Source: Neopestalotiopsis rosae (Eukaryota; Ascomycota; Sordariomycetes; Amphisphaeriales; Sporocadaceae). From it: a DNA stretch of 64,000 nucleotides. Under the pieces are notes generated by a model. That model worked only from the letters and a program-made list of their open reading frames with translations, was not told the DNA's origin and did not search any database. Both the position numbers and the translations under genes were made by a program. The stretch lies in assembly GCA_023078685.1 (NCBI GenBank), contig JALGAS010000008.1:620001-684000 (forward strand), given 5' to 3'. Positions 1-11,599 of the stretch are shown here, one piece after another (within the stretch, counting starts at the first letter, position 1; the number at the start of each line of letters is the position of its first letter).

Positions 1-238
1 GCATGGTAGTGGACGTTAGCAGACTTTGGGTGCTGTCATAATGGCCCCACTTCCCGCTCGACCTTCTGTGACAATCTAGAATTTGTCGTCCGACATTCTC
101 TGCTTTCGCCTTCTTGTCAAATTTCCATTTCACCCTCGTCCACCAATACGCGTGCACACCACTCGACAACTTATTGCGCTTTTCTTGGAGATATAATCCA
201 GCCCATTAATTCAAGTTCAGAGAGCCAAACAGCCCAGC

Positions 239-1051
239 ATGGAGCGACGCGGAGGGCGTGGAGGACCGCGCGATCGCGACTACGACAGAAGACGAGACTA
301 CGATAGACGTAGCGACCGGAGAGACGACAGGAGGGACGATAGAAGAAGAGACGACAGAAGCCACAGACACAGATCACGATCAGGATCACCCGGCAGAAGC
401 GACAGACGCGACCGAGAAAGGGACCGTGATCGCGGAGGCGCACGCGACCGCGCAGATGCGCCCTCTGATCGGTACCGCGACAGGGACAGGGAGCGAGGTC
501 ACGGCCGAGATCGTGATCGTGACCATGGCGATCGTGATCGGGACAGAGACTCGGATAGGCGGCGCCGCGATGGTCGCGACCAGGAGTCGAGGCACGACAG
601 CAGGGACGCTGAAGACATGCGACCTGGCAAGGAAGCAGCGAGAGATGGTACCTCTAGGAGAGACCAGCAATCCGAGCACAACTCACCGCTTCCGTCGCGT
701 CCAAAGAATGATCGAAACACCCCTCTATCGTTTCGCGTAGGGAAGAACGATGAAGATGTGCCACGTCCCAGCCGAGAGGACGACGGCCGTGGAAGGGCAC
801 CCAGTGAAGACAGGAGCGATGCCATGGACGAAGATGGCGAACTAGATGAAGAAGAAGAAGACGATGTCGAGGTTGACGACGGCTTGGCTGCCATGCAAGC
901 AATGATGGGATTTGGTGGATTCGGCACGACAAAGAACACCAAAGTCGTGGGCAACAATGTTGGAGCCGTCAGGAAGGAGAAGAAAACCGAGTATCGCCAG
1001 TACATGAATCGTGTGGGTGGTTTCAACCGGCCACTCAGTCCCGGCAAATAG
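239..1051 (+). CDS. U4/U6.U5 tri-snRNP 27 kDa protein (SNRNP27 family)
   Basis: A 270-residue, single-exon protein. Residues 1-150 are an extreme Arg/Asp/Ser-rich low-complexity region (RD/RS dipeptides), followed by an acidic run near residue 200 (DEEEEDDVEVDD). The last 55 residues carry the conserved signature of the SNRNP27 family: MMGFGGFGTTKN, then VVGNN, and a terminal YRQYMNRVGGFNRPL. In human and yeast systems this C-terminal module sits in the U4/U6.U5 tri-snRNP and acts around B-complex activation and 5' splice-site fidelity during pre-mRNA splicing in the nucleus. The ATG at 239 is the first in frame. No intron is needed. The RD-rich composition keeps several other frames open across the same DNA; those are shadows. 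Confidence 0.9.
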   Translation: MERRGGRGGPRDRDYDRRRDYDRRSDRRDDRRDDRRRDDRSHRHRSRSGSPGRSDRRDRERDRDRGGARDRADAPSDRYRDRDRERGHGRDRDRDHGDRDRDRDSDRRRRDGRDQESRHDSRDAEDMRPGKEAARDGTSRRDQQSEHNSPLPSRPKNDRNTPLSFRVGKNDEDVPRPSREDDGRGRAPSEDRSDAMDEDGELDEEEEDDVEVDDGLAAMQAMMGFGGFGTTKNTKVVGNNVGAVRKEKKTEYRQYMNRVGGFNRPLSPGK

Positions 1052-1987
1052 ATTCGACATGATGGCTGATGATATCCACGACAACCTCTGGTCTACTTGT
1101 CCTTGGCTTTGTTCTACTTATGCCGATACCCCATATTGTGCTTCTGCGATGACTTGGAAAGCTTCGTTACGGAATCACCTAGATACTACGCACAATGTGA
1201 GTCTACACACTCCATGCTGTCTGACCAAAAGTACCAGGATCTGCGCGTGGTTCTATAGAAACAGGAACCGCAGTGTCTAAGTAAGGTTATGCATGCGTGC
1301 CTAAGCATGAGTGAAGACTTTCCCATTCATCTTCACGTCATACTCTTGCATCGAATCTTGTCACTTCTCGTGCAAAGGAGCCATTGACATTCCAATATCG
1401 ATACATGTCTCAACCCTCTATGGTCGAGGCGAGATGGGAACAGCCTACTGCTTCACAGTACAAATAGGATAGAATGAAACACATCTGGAGATCTGGAGGA
1501 TGTATTCAGGAAAGTCATAATAGTATTGTTGCATCAATCATAAATTTTAAGAGAAACCAGATCATTATTGTCGCCAAGTCAAGTACACAATCCAGAGAAA
1601 CATTGAACCCAGATACCTGCTGTGGTGACACACATTATCGATAAGAGATCAATACCCAGATGCCCCGCCACTCGTCCCGACTCCCGTCCCTCTACTTGAC
1701 AACGGCGCGCTTCTAATCAGGGGAAGCTTCCTGCGCTAACTGACCGCATTCGTGGATTTACAGGGGTATTGCGTATACCTTGTCAGGGACCTACGAAGCT
1801 CCAAAAGCGCTGACGCAGCTCCCAAAAACCCAAAACCGTGTCCAGAAACGAACGACACCATAATCCATACATTCCACTTAAGGTTGGCCATCCGTGATTT
1901 TGCCCAACCAGTTTCTCACTTGTTTTTTCTACCGACGACGCTGCCATTGGTCGGCGATACAGATGGTGGAAACACAATCGTGAAGCC
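1052..1987. other. Intergenic: 3' flank of SNRNP27-like gene and promoter of glucosidase I
   Basis: About 0.94 kb without a supportable gene. Short open frames here have no family resemblance and no good start context. It should hold the 3' UTR of the upstream gene and the promoter/5' leader of the glucosidase gene. Confidence 0.6.
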
Positions 1988-4604
1988 ATGGCAATCCGTG
2001 ACCAATTGACAGCTCTGCTGTCGTTCTTCCTCCTTCTGGTCGCTGGCAATGCCTTCATTGGTGGAGCTCGTGCCGAAGCTCAGGATGAGGCGATTCTGAC
2101 AGACACTGTCGCCCGCGAGAACAACCAGAGCTTGCTATGGGGTCCTTACCGTCCAAACTTGTACTTTGGCGTCCGCCCTCGTTTGCCCAAGAGCATCATG
2201 ACAGGATTGATGTGGGCCAAGGTTGACAACTACGCCGATGTTCAGAACAGTGAGTAGTCCATTGGGATCTTAGACCTGTCGCCAGCATACGACTGTGAGG
2301 CTAACATTCATGCCACAGGCTTCCGATACACTTGCGAGCAGAACGAAGGAATGGCCGGCTATGGCTGGGACGAGTACGACACTAGAAAGGGCGGAGTTCA
2401 GACAATTCACGATACCCAAAATAAGATTGACGTTACAACTTCCTTTGTGAAGATTCCAGGCGGAGCTCATGGTGGCAGCTGGGCTGCACGCATCAAGGGC
2501 GAACCCCGATCGGATGCGCCCGACGATCTCAAGACAACCGTGGTCTTCTACGTAACTTCGGAACCCCGCTGGGACGAGATTCAGGTCGCTGATGATGGAG
2601 ACGAGTCGGGTTTTGACGAAGACGTGACCCTCACTGGAAGCTCAGAGGCACTTGGTGAATGGAAGATGGTCGTTACAAAGGGCAAGGGTGCCCACCCTCA
2701 CAGCAACCACGCCATCTCACAAAAGCGTGACTTGGAGAAGACTGTCGTTCAATCCCTGGCAATGCCCGAGGAACACCTTTGGCGGGCAAGGGAGGTGCTG
2801 TTCACGCAGCTCAAGCAGGGCGTTGATGGCATTGTCGAAGAATACGGCGCGGACAATGCTCCTCCCCCTTGGCAAACCTACCAGCTTTCCAATAACGCTG
2901 GAAAGGGTAACGTACAGATGATCCAGAAGGTGTTTGAAGGCCCATTCGAATTCGACATTCTCTATAGCAGTGGCTCTGCCGGCAAGGACGTTACCAGCGA
3001 CGACCTGACTCGCGAGATCAAGTTGACGACTGAGTCTTTCAGCGAAAAGTTCCTTGATGTCCTGGCGCCCCTGCAGCCTTTCAATGCCCAAAAGTATCAG
3101 AAATTTGGTCGCAGCTTGCTGTCCAACCTTGCTGGAGGCATTGGATACTTTTACGGCAACCACGTTGTCGATCGCTCAAACGCTCCCGAGTACGAGGAGG
3201 AGAACGAGGGATTCTGGGAGGATACTGCAGAGGCCAGAGCCCGACACCAGGAGCAGGCCGAGGGACCTTTTGAACTCTTTAGCAGCATTCCTTCTCGGCC
3301 TTTCTTCCCCCGTGGATTCCTCTGGGATGAGGGTTTTCACCTCATGCCGATTATCGAGTGGGATACCGACTTGGCCATGGAAATTGTTAAGAGCTGGTAC
3401 AACTTGATGGATGAGGATGGCTGGATTGCTCGTGAGCAGATTCTCGGTGACGAGGCTCGCAGCAAGGTGCCTGCAGAGTTCCAGGTTCAATACCCCCACT
3501 ATGCCAACCCTCCTACACTGTTCTTGATCATTGAGAACTTCCTGGAGAAACTCCAAAAGGCCAACGGTACTCAAGCATCCAAGAAGGAGACCCTCTCCCG
3601 ACAGGGACTTCACCATGAGAGTGTCCTTCTTGCCAACCCTTCCATGGGCTTAAAGTATCTGCAGGATATCTACCCCCTGCTCCGACGTCAATTCTACTGG
3701 TTCAAGAAGACCCAGTTTGGCGATATCAAGTCGTATGAGCGAGAGGCACACTCTTCGAGAGAGGCTTACAGATGGCGCGGCAGATCCGTTCAGCACATTC
3801 TGACCAGCGGTCTCGACGACTATCCTCGCCCTCAGCCTCCACACCCCGGTGAGCTCCATGTTGATCTCATGTCGTGGGTAGGTCTCATGGCGAAGACCCT
3901 CAACACCATTGCCACCGCGATCGGTGAAGAGGCCGACGCCAAGGACTATGCCACTGTTCTCAACAACATTGAGCACAACCTCGTGGACCTTCACTGGTCC
4001 GAAGATGAGAGCTGCTTCTGCGATGCCACCATTGACGCTTTCGAGGAGAACCAGCTCGTCTGCCACAAGGGCTACATCACCCTATTCCCCTTCTTGACCG
4101 GTCTGCTGAAGCACGATGACCCCAAGCTCGGCAGCCTCCTCAAGCTCATTGGCGACGAGGAAGAGCTTTGGAGTCCCCACGGTATCCGCAGCTTGAGCAA
4201 GAAGAACGAGCTTTACGGCACAGATGAGAACTACTGGCGCAGCCCGGTCTGGATCAACATCAACTACCTGGTTGTTGTTCAGCTTTACGTAAGTAATGGT
4301 TGCTTTTGCTTTTAACATCTCTCTTTCCCGCAGTATTGATACTAACTCCAAATAGAATGTTGCGCGCCAAGACGGTCCCTTCAAGGCCACTGCCGTTGAT
4401 CTCTACAGCCGCCTTCGCGGAGCCCTGGTCGACACGGTCTACAACAGTTGGGAGGAGACTGGCTTCGCATGGGAGCAGTACAACCCAGAGACGGGCCGCG
4501 GCCAGCGAACTCAGCATTTCACCGGCTGGACGAGTCTCATTGTCAAGATCATGGCCATGCCTGACCTGGCTGCCCCTGGACAACACGGTCACGATGAGCT
4601 ATAA
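1988..4604 (+). CDS. GLS1: Mannosyl-oligosaccharide glucosidase (alpha-glucosidase I, GH63), C-terminal HDEL
   Basis: Three exons, 1988-2249, 2319-4288 and 4356-4604, give 826 residues; introns of 69 and 67 bp have GTGAGT and GTAAGT donors and CTAAC-type branch sites. The enzyme removes the outermost alpha-1,2-glucose from Glc3Man9GlcNAc2 on new N-glycoproteins in the ER lumen. GH63 features seen: [14 protein letters not shown] near the centre, a second conserved block ending [13 protein letters not shown], and a terminal [13 protein letters not shown]. The N-terminus is hydrophobic (residues 8-26), followed by GGARA-EA, a good signal-peptidase site. The protein ends QHGHDEL, a canonical ER-retrieval signal. 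Well-studied yeast and animal enzymes are type II membrane proteins, so this copy looks soluble and retrieved. Family assignment is very secure; the topology is inference. Confidence 0.95.
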
Positions 4605-4898
4605 TGAAAGACAAAAAATTACTTGCATGACATGTGTAACGATGGCGTTGTGTTTGACGATAGATTTGTACATATGTGTCAAGCCAAGGATAGATGAGCA
4701 AGAATTTCTCAAGACTAGTGCTTGGAAAAATAAATGATATAAACAAGTTCATAAAGAATAATGTGCGCCTGCTAAGATATCTTGGACTCTTCAACGCCGT
4801 TCCTTCGTTATGCCCACCCCGGGTATGCTTTCCAGTTTTGTTCCTTTGAAAGTCAATATTGCTACTTGTCTCCCTTCGTGAATATCACTGCCTAAGGC

Positions 4899-7426
4899 TC
4901 ATCTGCGGAGGTCCGCCGCAAGCCCATCGCCCTTCTTCTGCACAACATTTCGCGGAAGTATCTCCACCTCCCTGCTCAGCAACTTGCGCAGCTCTGGGCT
5001 AATCACCTTGGGAGCAGTGTCCTCTTTGGCCTTCCCGTTGCTGGTGGCTGATGAACCTTCCGAGTCTGCTTGTGGCGTTGAGGAGCTGCTGCTCTGCCGT
5101 GGTGTCCTGGGCTTGGGGAAATTTTGCTTCTTGTCCACGGCTTCAACCCTGCGCTGGAAGCGGCGGAAAAGGGCTTCTGCGCGGATCAGGGTTGAGTCAA
5201 GCTCGATGGTATTAGAGAGTTCGTTGACTACAGTTTTACTTCGATTAGTACATGTTCAAACAGGAGTGTTAGTTATACAAGAACTTACCGTATTTGAGCA
5301 CTTCATCAAAATGTTGAAGATGCTCCATGATAACATCGCGGTGCTTCTCCAGTATAGCGAGGGCAATGAAGAGGTGAAAGCCACTGCTCAAATAGTCGGT
5401 CCAGAGAACTTCCCATAGATGCAAAATATCCATCCACTTGAACTCTCGTTTATACCAGACGAGTAGCATGCGGAAAAAAAAGAAGAAGTTGGTACTGTCG
5501 GCCGATTGCAGGTGAAGATACAGCTTGGGATCGATGAACTGAACAAGGTGGTCCAGGGTCAAGAGTTGATTACGCATGCCCGATTGATCGCGTAAAAAGT
5601 TGCGCTCCATGCGCTCCATGAATCGTTGGAAGCCCCAGAAGGCGATTGCATCGTCTTGCAGAACTGCATAAATAGGTGCTAGCAGATCGGACATTCCCTG
5701 GACGTAACCAAGATCTTTATTGTATTCGTTATAAGTGAGAAGCATGTCCTTCATCTGCTCCATGTGAACGTTGGTGCCGGCATCAGCGAACGGGGAGTCG
5801 GGATCGGGATGCGGAATATCCTCGCCTGCGAAAATAGGAACGTTACGATCAGTCCGGTGAACATCCTTTTCTGTCATATTGTTAGTACAACTCTTCGTTT
5901 CGAACAGCAGTTGTCAGTTTCGGCTCACCTATGCGATTTCTCTGCTCTCTCCACCATTCTCCCTCTTCGCCCTCGCCGCCAAGATCAATCAGTCGCTCCC
6001 ACCATGCAGCCTTTAACTTCACATATTCGTCGCGTAGAGATGCAATTTGTGCTCTCCTTTCTTCCGATGTGCTGTACCAGTCGTAGACGCCAAGAATGAA
6101 GAGCCAAGCCTCCTTACGTACGCCGTCATCAGGGTCCAGGCCGCCGTGGAAGATACGCTCCTTGACTTCGTCGATCGTCACAGATAGCCGTCCAGTTCTA
6201 GCGTCGAAAAATGTGTTCCACTCCTTCATTGTGACAGGTTTTCTGCGCTCCTCTAGGGACATGTCGCTAGTTTCCAGGAGTTCGAATTCCCCAACCTCGG
6301 TATCTTCCAGCTCCAAGACATCTCGGGCTGTCCATACTCTCTGGTTTCTATCGCGTTCGCTTTGTTCGGCAATTCCCATGGCCCATCTGGCGAGGTATAT
6401 CCTGGCGCTGTCGAATTCCTCCTGGAGGGTTTGAACTTCAGGGTTGCGCATCAGCCTGCGCACCTGAGGCGGCATCTTTGGGTTTTCCAACACATCCTGG
6501 GCCGTCCGCCGGGTAAAGGTGGTGACTTTGCTGAACTTCTCCATGATGTTCCACCCGGTTTCCTTGACGAATTTGGTAAAGGGGTCCATCTGTGCATCGT
6601 TACCACCCTGACCACTCGGACCGGCAGCTCCGGTTCCAGCAGCACCTGTGATGTTGGCACCCCTCGAGCTGTTCCTCTTATCGTTTGGTGACGACGCGCT
6701 GCTTGTCACCTTGCCGCCAAAGGCTTCGCTATCTTCCTTGCTCGGCTCCACCAAGTAAATGTTCGGTTCCGCCTCGCTCCTTTCAATCTTGACATATCTC
6801 CTAAGCCATCTAAGCACCTCATCGCCGCCCCAAAACATCTGTCCATGTTCGCCAAATGGATCAAAGTTATCCTTGGCTCGTTTCTTCTTTTGCAGAATTG
6901 TGCTTTGGCATTCGCTATCGTGGAAGAAGAGGGCAGGGAAGCTATCCCCAGCCCGCGTATTAACCACGACGCTGCCAAACCACCAACCGAGACTCGGCGG
7001 CCGCACGAGGAGCGAGTAGATGGCGCTGACGGGTATGGCAAAGGCGTAGTGTCCGATGGAGCCGCGGTGCGTCGTCACGGTGGGGATGGGAGGCACGAGG
7101 TAGCTCTGCTTCGGCGGCGACTCTCCGTCCGTCAGGTCGACCTTGACGTAGATGCTGGCGGCGTCGCCCAGACTGGCCTCGGGAACCCAGGCGAGCAAGA
7201 GGTCGGAGGCGGCGGGAGCGGCGGAAGCCCGCGAGCTCGACGACGTGGGACGCTGCTCATTTCGGACGCCCTTTTGTTGCAAGAGGGCTATAAAGCCCGG
7301 GATATTGTCCTTTGATGATGGGGTCGGGTGTATATAGACCTTACTCTTGGAGTAGAGCAGTTTGACCCCACGACCCGACTCTGTATGCGTGATGGTGTCG
7401 TATTCGTTCTCTGAGTCGTCCGACAT
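4899..7426 (-). CDS. GYP7: TBC-domain Rab GTPase-activating protein, GYP7-like
   Basis: Exons 7426-5929, 5870-5289 and 5227-4899 (introns of 58 and 61 bp) give 802 residues. The N-terminal half resembles the domain that precedes TBC in yeast Gyp7 and human TBC1D15/17 (starts with SDDSENEYD and contains a 'YLVPP' strand). The TBC domain begins around residue 420. The arginine-finger motif IxxDxxR reads IEKDVHR and is split by the first intron (I before, EKDVHR after). The glutamine finger is YVQGMSDLL. The C-terminal tail is Pro/Ser-rich. Gyp7-type GAPs stimulate GTP hydrolysis on Ypt7/Rab7 and limit vacuole and late-endosome fusion. Both catalytic fingers are present, so it should be active. 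The first in-frame ATG is used as start. Confidence 0.93.
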
Positions 7427-8873
7427 GGCGAAGAGAGACCCCTTTGCGATGTTGCAGTCAGTAAAAAAATAGTGCTTGCTCCTGCGAAAAAAGTCAAACC
7501 GAGCTGTCTACATCTAGTGTAGTCCCAGATGAGCTCGCGACCTAATTACAGAACACATAACATACAGATGGTGAGCCAGGACGCTTCGGCGCGGGTGATG
7601 ACATCACTTCACGGAGGGGCACTAATGCCCACGGGTGTGGTGGAACTGTCGCAGGTCCGTGGTGTCTAGTGATGTGGCAGCCGTGCAATATGTTTAGGAG
7701 GAGAAACTGAGCAAGAGATGGACTTGCTCGTGTCAAGTGCCGAGATCGTTTGCTCTAAATGTATGGCATGTGAGCCACTGTAAGTAGTGTAGTGTAGGGT
7801 AGGCAAGGTAAATGGGCGAAGGCGCAAGGCATCAGCATATGCAGCCCCGCTATGGAGCTCGTATGTTTGTTACTGCCACCAACTAGCGGGGTAGTATAGA
7901 TAGATAGGTAGCTGATCAGTGATAGATACCCGGCATGACCATACAAAGCTGCTCTGGTCATAGGTCACTTTTTACTGAGCAGGGTGACCTCGGGGTGGCT
8001 CCAGCCCAGAAATCCTACTGCTAAAAAGTCATGCGCATTCGCATTGCGCGTCAAATCGCCGTCGGTTGAGAAAACGCCATATTCAGCTGGAGTGTAAGGT
8101 ATGACCGATACAAGTGCGTGTGACGGTTTCCCCCGGCCCCCGGGCTGTAAGTTGCTGTATACTCGGTTCTTGTATGTAATTGATATGTAATTGTGAACTT
8201 CCTCGCTCTCAAAAACAGCCACTTGTTCATTGCTTGATGCCCGTGCTACACCCCAAAATCTTGAGCAAGCGATATCTCAAAGCCAATATCGTCGATGAAT
8301 TACGTATTCCAGATAACCGCCCCACAAGCTTTCAAAGTATGCAAGACACTATGGATAAAGTTCACCACATTCAAAAGACCGTGGAACTCTTTTCTCGACT
8401 TCATCCGCCAAGAATGAATGTTACGTTGGCCATGCACTTATCCTCCGCTCGTTTGTATATATCATGATGGTTAAGCTAATCGATTCCCTTTTGCATCGGT
8501 TTGGGCTTTACAATACGACACCAGCCGCGTCAGCTAGGTAAGGCAGCAGCATTCGTGATACGTTCTACTCTGGAATTGGCGTAGCACATTGCTGGTGCAC
8601 ATATGACAAGTGGCGAGAGACGAACATTAGAGTATCAATCTTTGTTATAGTCAAAATTCATCTGTGTCTTGCTGCATAATGTATATATGTGTTGTATCAT
8701 AGGCTGGCGATTGTTCGTAGCGACAACCGGGCCATCGCTCATTATTATCTATATATGACGTCCGTATAGACTACCTAGGCGTGAAATCCAAGAGGGACGG
8801 TCCCGCCGTATACTCTGCAAATGCCCAATGCCTGTCGCCATGACAAAGTATAGCACCGATAATCAGGGGTGTC
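7427..8873. other. Intergenic: GYP7 promoter and 3' flank of MSO1-like gene
   Basis: 1.45 kb without a convincing gene; the longest frames (65-95 codons) show no family features. It contains short AT-rich simple-sequence patches such as the GATA-rich stretch near 7897-7912. Confidence 0.6.
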
Positions 8874-9731
8874 CTATCTCATGCGCGGACCACTGGGGAG
8901 GCCCCCCCTTCTGTTAGCCCCTGGGAGTCCCCCTGATCTGCCACCGCCGCCGCCTCCACCGCCATACATCTGGCTCTCATCTGCAGCCCATGGCGAGTTT
9001 GAAGCCATGAATGGCTTGTCGCCGCCCCTACTGCCGCCGCCACTTGGATCATAGGTGCCTCCGGGGGCAAATCGTGAATCGTAGTCATCCGTACTGCCTC
9101 CCCGTGAACTGCTCTGCTGCTGAGGCGGTGGGCTGAACGGACTGTTGGACGCTGGACTGGCCGTCCTAGAACCTCCCCATAGACGCTGCCTTAAACGATC
9201 CTGAGCGCTTCCGCCAGCTGGGCCTGCCGCCGGGCCCTGTGACGTGCCGGCGGTCTGGTAGCTACCTGCTCTTTGGCTAGGTAGAGGTCGGGCCATTACA
9301 TCGTCACGACCCCCTCCACCTGAGCCGCTGTTGAATGGGTTCATCGGGTTGTTTCTAGGATCGTTGCCTCTCACGGGCGGTGGGGCTCCCCTGCCTCGTC
9401 TCAAGCTCTGAGAGTCTTGTGGTTGCGATACGGGGTTGTTATCCCACAAACTGCTCAGACTGCCTCCTCCTCCTTGTTGCGTAAGACCGCCATATCGTGA
9501 GCCAACACCGCTATTCTGCGCAAGGACGGGTTGGACAGGGGGCGGCGCCTTGGGGTCGGGTGGGAGCCAGCCTGGAAAGGGTCGCCCCTTTTCCGTGTAG
9601 TGCTGGCGCAAGACGCGGCATACGTGAGTGTCGTCTTCGGTGTCACCGTCCGTCTCGCCGCCGAGAAAGCTGCGCTGGAGGTTGTTGATGCGCGAGGTGG
9701 TATTCGTAAGAATGTTTGAGTACCACGACAT
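8874..9731 (-). CDS. MSO1-like Sec1-binding protein
   Basis: 285 residues, single exon. It starts at MSWYSNIL (ATG at 9731); the open frame extends 15 codons upstream only through a non-ATG codon, so the ATG is preferred. The first about 65 residues match the Mso1 Sec1-binding region: WYSNILTNTTSRINNLQ, then GDTEDDTHVCRVLR and FPGWLPPDPKAP. The remainder is a low-complexity Gly/Ser/Pro/Gln tail that ends in a glycine run (eight consecutive Gly near residue 262) and Arg-rich residues. Yeast Mso1 binds the SM protein Sec1 and Sec4-GTP at sites of exocytosis and helps SNARE complex assembly. The conserved N-terminus is clear; the tail is disordered and probably divergent between species. Confidence 0.85.
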   Translation of the reverse strand: MSWYSNILTNTTSRINNLQRSFLGGETDGDTEDDTHVCRVLRQHYTEKGRPFPGWLPPDPKAPPPVQPVLAQNSGVGSRYGGLTQQGGGGSLSSLWDNNPVSQPQDSQSLRRGRGAPPPVRGNDPRNNPMNPFNSGSGGGGRDDVMARPLPSQRAGSYQTAGTSQGPAAGPAGGSAQDRLRQRLWGGSRTASPASNSPFSPPPQQQSSSRGGSTDDYDSRFAPGGTYDPSGGGSRGGDKPFMASNSPWAADESQMYGGGGGGGGRSGGLPGANRRGGLPSGPRMR

Positions 9732-10446
9732 GCTGGCGGTGGTTGTGAGCAGCGCTGTCCGCTGCTGCCGTAACAACTACTCCGTGGACGGGCAGGAAAT
9801 AGAGTTTGGGGAAAAAGAAAAGACACGGCCGAGACTCGTTGTCACTCGTTGCGGCTCCCAAGTGCGATTGTTCCCAAGCTGTCTCGACTCGACGTCACCG
9901 AGACTTCCAGCCTGCGTCAGTTCAGGGGGAGATTGAAGACTTTTGATCGGGTTTTGGGTTGGCGATGGGCGTGGTCAGAAATTCGAGGGCGACTTTGGCA
10001 CTTGTCTGCTGCCAAAGCCAGAGTCTTTTAACTCGCGAGACTGAAAGAGAGCGAGCCGGAAAGTGGTTAGGTAGAATGAATTATTACGTGCAGTGTCTGA
10101 GCTTGAATGGCTATTGTTTCAAGGTAATCAATGCCGAGTCGATGGTGGGGGTTCGACGCCGCTAGTTAAGTACTGGACCACCTTGACCCGCTGCCACCAG
10201 CATACGCTATCCATAAAGGCAAGACTCGGGCATACGCCAGCATGCATCCATTTATACTTCAACTGGACTGCACAAAGTCGCATTGTTGCGGACACGGCAT
10301 CAAAGAGAAACAAAGACAAGTGCTGTGGATACAATTGTGCGAGCAATGGCAATAGATGCGCTGCGTTATTGGTATCTTGAGTAAACGCCTGAGATACAGA
10401 GTACAATGAAGAAAAAGTCGACGCCCAATCGAGGCAACATAGGGCC
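9732..10446. other. Intergenic: MSO1-like promoter and MAK16 3' flank
   Basis: About 0.7 kb with no supportable gene. A B-box-like GGTTCGA near 10148 was examined as a possible tRNA and rejected for lack of stems. Confidence 0.6.
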
Positions 10447-11599
10447 TTAGAATGCCAGCTCGCGCGCACGAGGTTCCATCTCGACCTCGTGCTCGATCTC
10501 CCGTCTTCTCTTGACTCCCTTCTTGGGCTTGCGAGCAGGAGCTTCGCGTTTCCTCTTGCCACCAGCATCTGCCTTCTTGGCAGGCTTTTCCTCCTCTTCA
10601 TCCTCGCTGTCGTCGCTGGCAGACTCTTCATCCTCGTCGGATTCCTGATCGCTGCCGAGCCAGTCCTCAATATCCTCGAGATCGTCATCACTCTCCTCAA
10701 GGTCACTGACATACTCGACAGCGCCATCTTCCTCCTCCTCTTCCTCGTACTCGTTCTCATCCTCCTCGTCGGAGTCAATACCCTGGTCGAGGTTCTTGTC
10801 TCTGGTTCCATCACCCTCGCGCTCCATCTCGTTGAGAACCTTCTTCCAGATATTCTCGCTGACGTTGAGGGGTTGATCACCATAGGCGCCCTCTCGTAAT
10901 CTCTGCAAAAGTTCTCGCTCGATCGTGCGTTCGAGTTTGGCAGCAGCCTCGGCCTTGCGCTCACGGGTCGCTTCTCTCTTGCGGATCTTGGGGGCTAGCT
11001 TGGGCACGACCTTTTCGCCGAGTCGAGCTTCCTCTTTCGCGATTCGTCGCATACGGATGGCAACTTGCGTCAGTCGGGTGAGCCTTTGCTTTGCCTTGTG
11101 GATCAAGAAGTTGGGCCAGTAGATCAGCCACTCGTCCAGTTGCTTCAGGGCAGTCTGGTAATTGGCCGAGAGCTTTCTCCTTTCCCATAGCTTAGAAGGT
11201 TGATGTGCTCGCTCACTAGGGAAGACATGTTAGCGAAGACCAGATTACGCTTTTGCAAGTATAGTCAACTTACACAGTCTTCATGTAGAGGTAAAGCGTG
11301 CCCTTGGTAGGGTGTGCTCGCACAGTCGCATATCTGGAGTTTGCCAGAGGCTGACAATGCCAGTTAGTATTCCTGCTGGCAATGATTCGATCTCTTCTAG
11401 GGTGGGCTTACGCATGATTGCCGATTGCACAATCCTGTGACGTTGTACTCATTTCTACAGAAGTTCTGGTTCTTTGTGGTCTTCAGCTTGAATGAACACT
11501 GTTGTCTCAAAAGTCAGTAGATGCAACAGTCGATGGACTCCCAGGTGTGCGTACGAATTGCTGGTTGATAATCTGCCAGACGATCTCGTCCGACGCCAT
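10447..11599 (-). CDS. MAK16: MAK16, 60S ribosome biogenesis factor
   Basis: Four exons, 11599-11555, 11498-11412, 11350-11274 and 11215-10447, give 325 residues; introns are 56, 61 and 58 bp. The conserved N-terminus reads [15 protein letters not shown], then CSFK...[22 protein letters not shown] with the family's cysteines, [12 protein letters not shown], and [15 protein letters not shown]. The C-terminal third is highly acidic (Glu/Asp runs) with Lys/Arg clusters typical of nucleolar localisation. Mak16 is an essential nucleolar protein in early pre-60S particles (with Rpf1/Nsa1/Rrp1) and is needed for 27S rRNA stability. The gene is divergent from MSS1. An RRPE-like GAAAAATTT lies 279 bp upstream of its start. 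Confidence 0.95.

Noticed and set aside
499..1047. Long antisense and alternate-frame ORFs over the SNRNP27-like gene
   Set aside because: They arise from the RD/RS-rich codon pattern (GAY/CGN), which keeps other frames open; they have no family features.
10085..10170. tRNA-like B box (GGGTTCGACGCC)
   Set aside because: No T-stem or acceptor pairing, and the A-box region does not form a D-arm.
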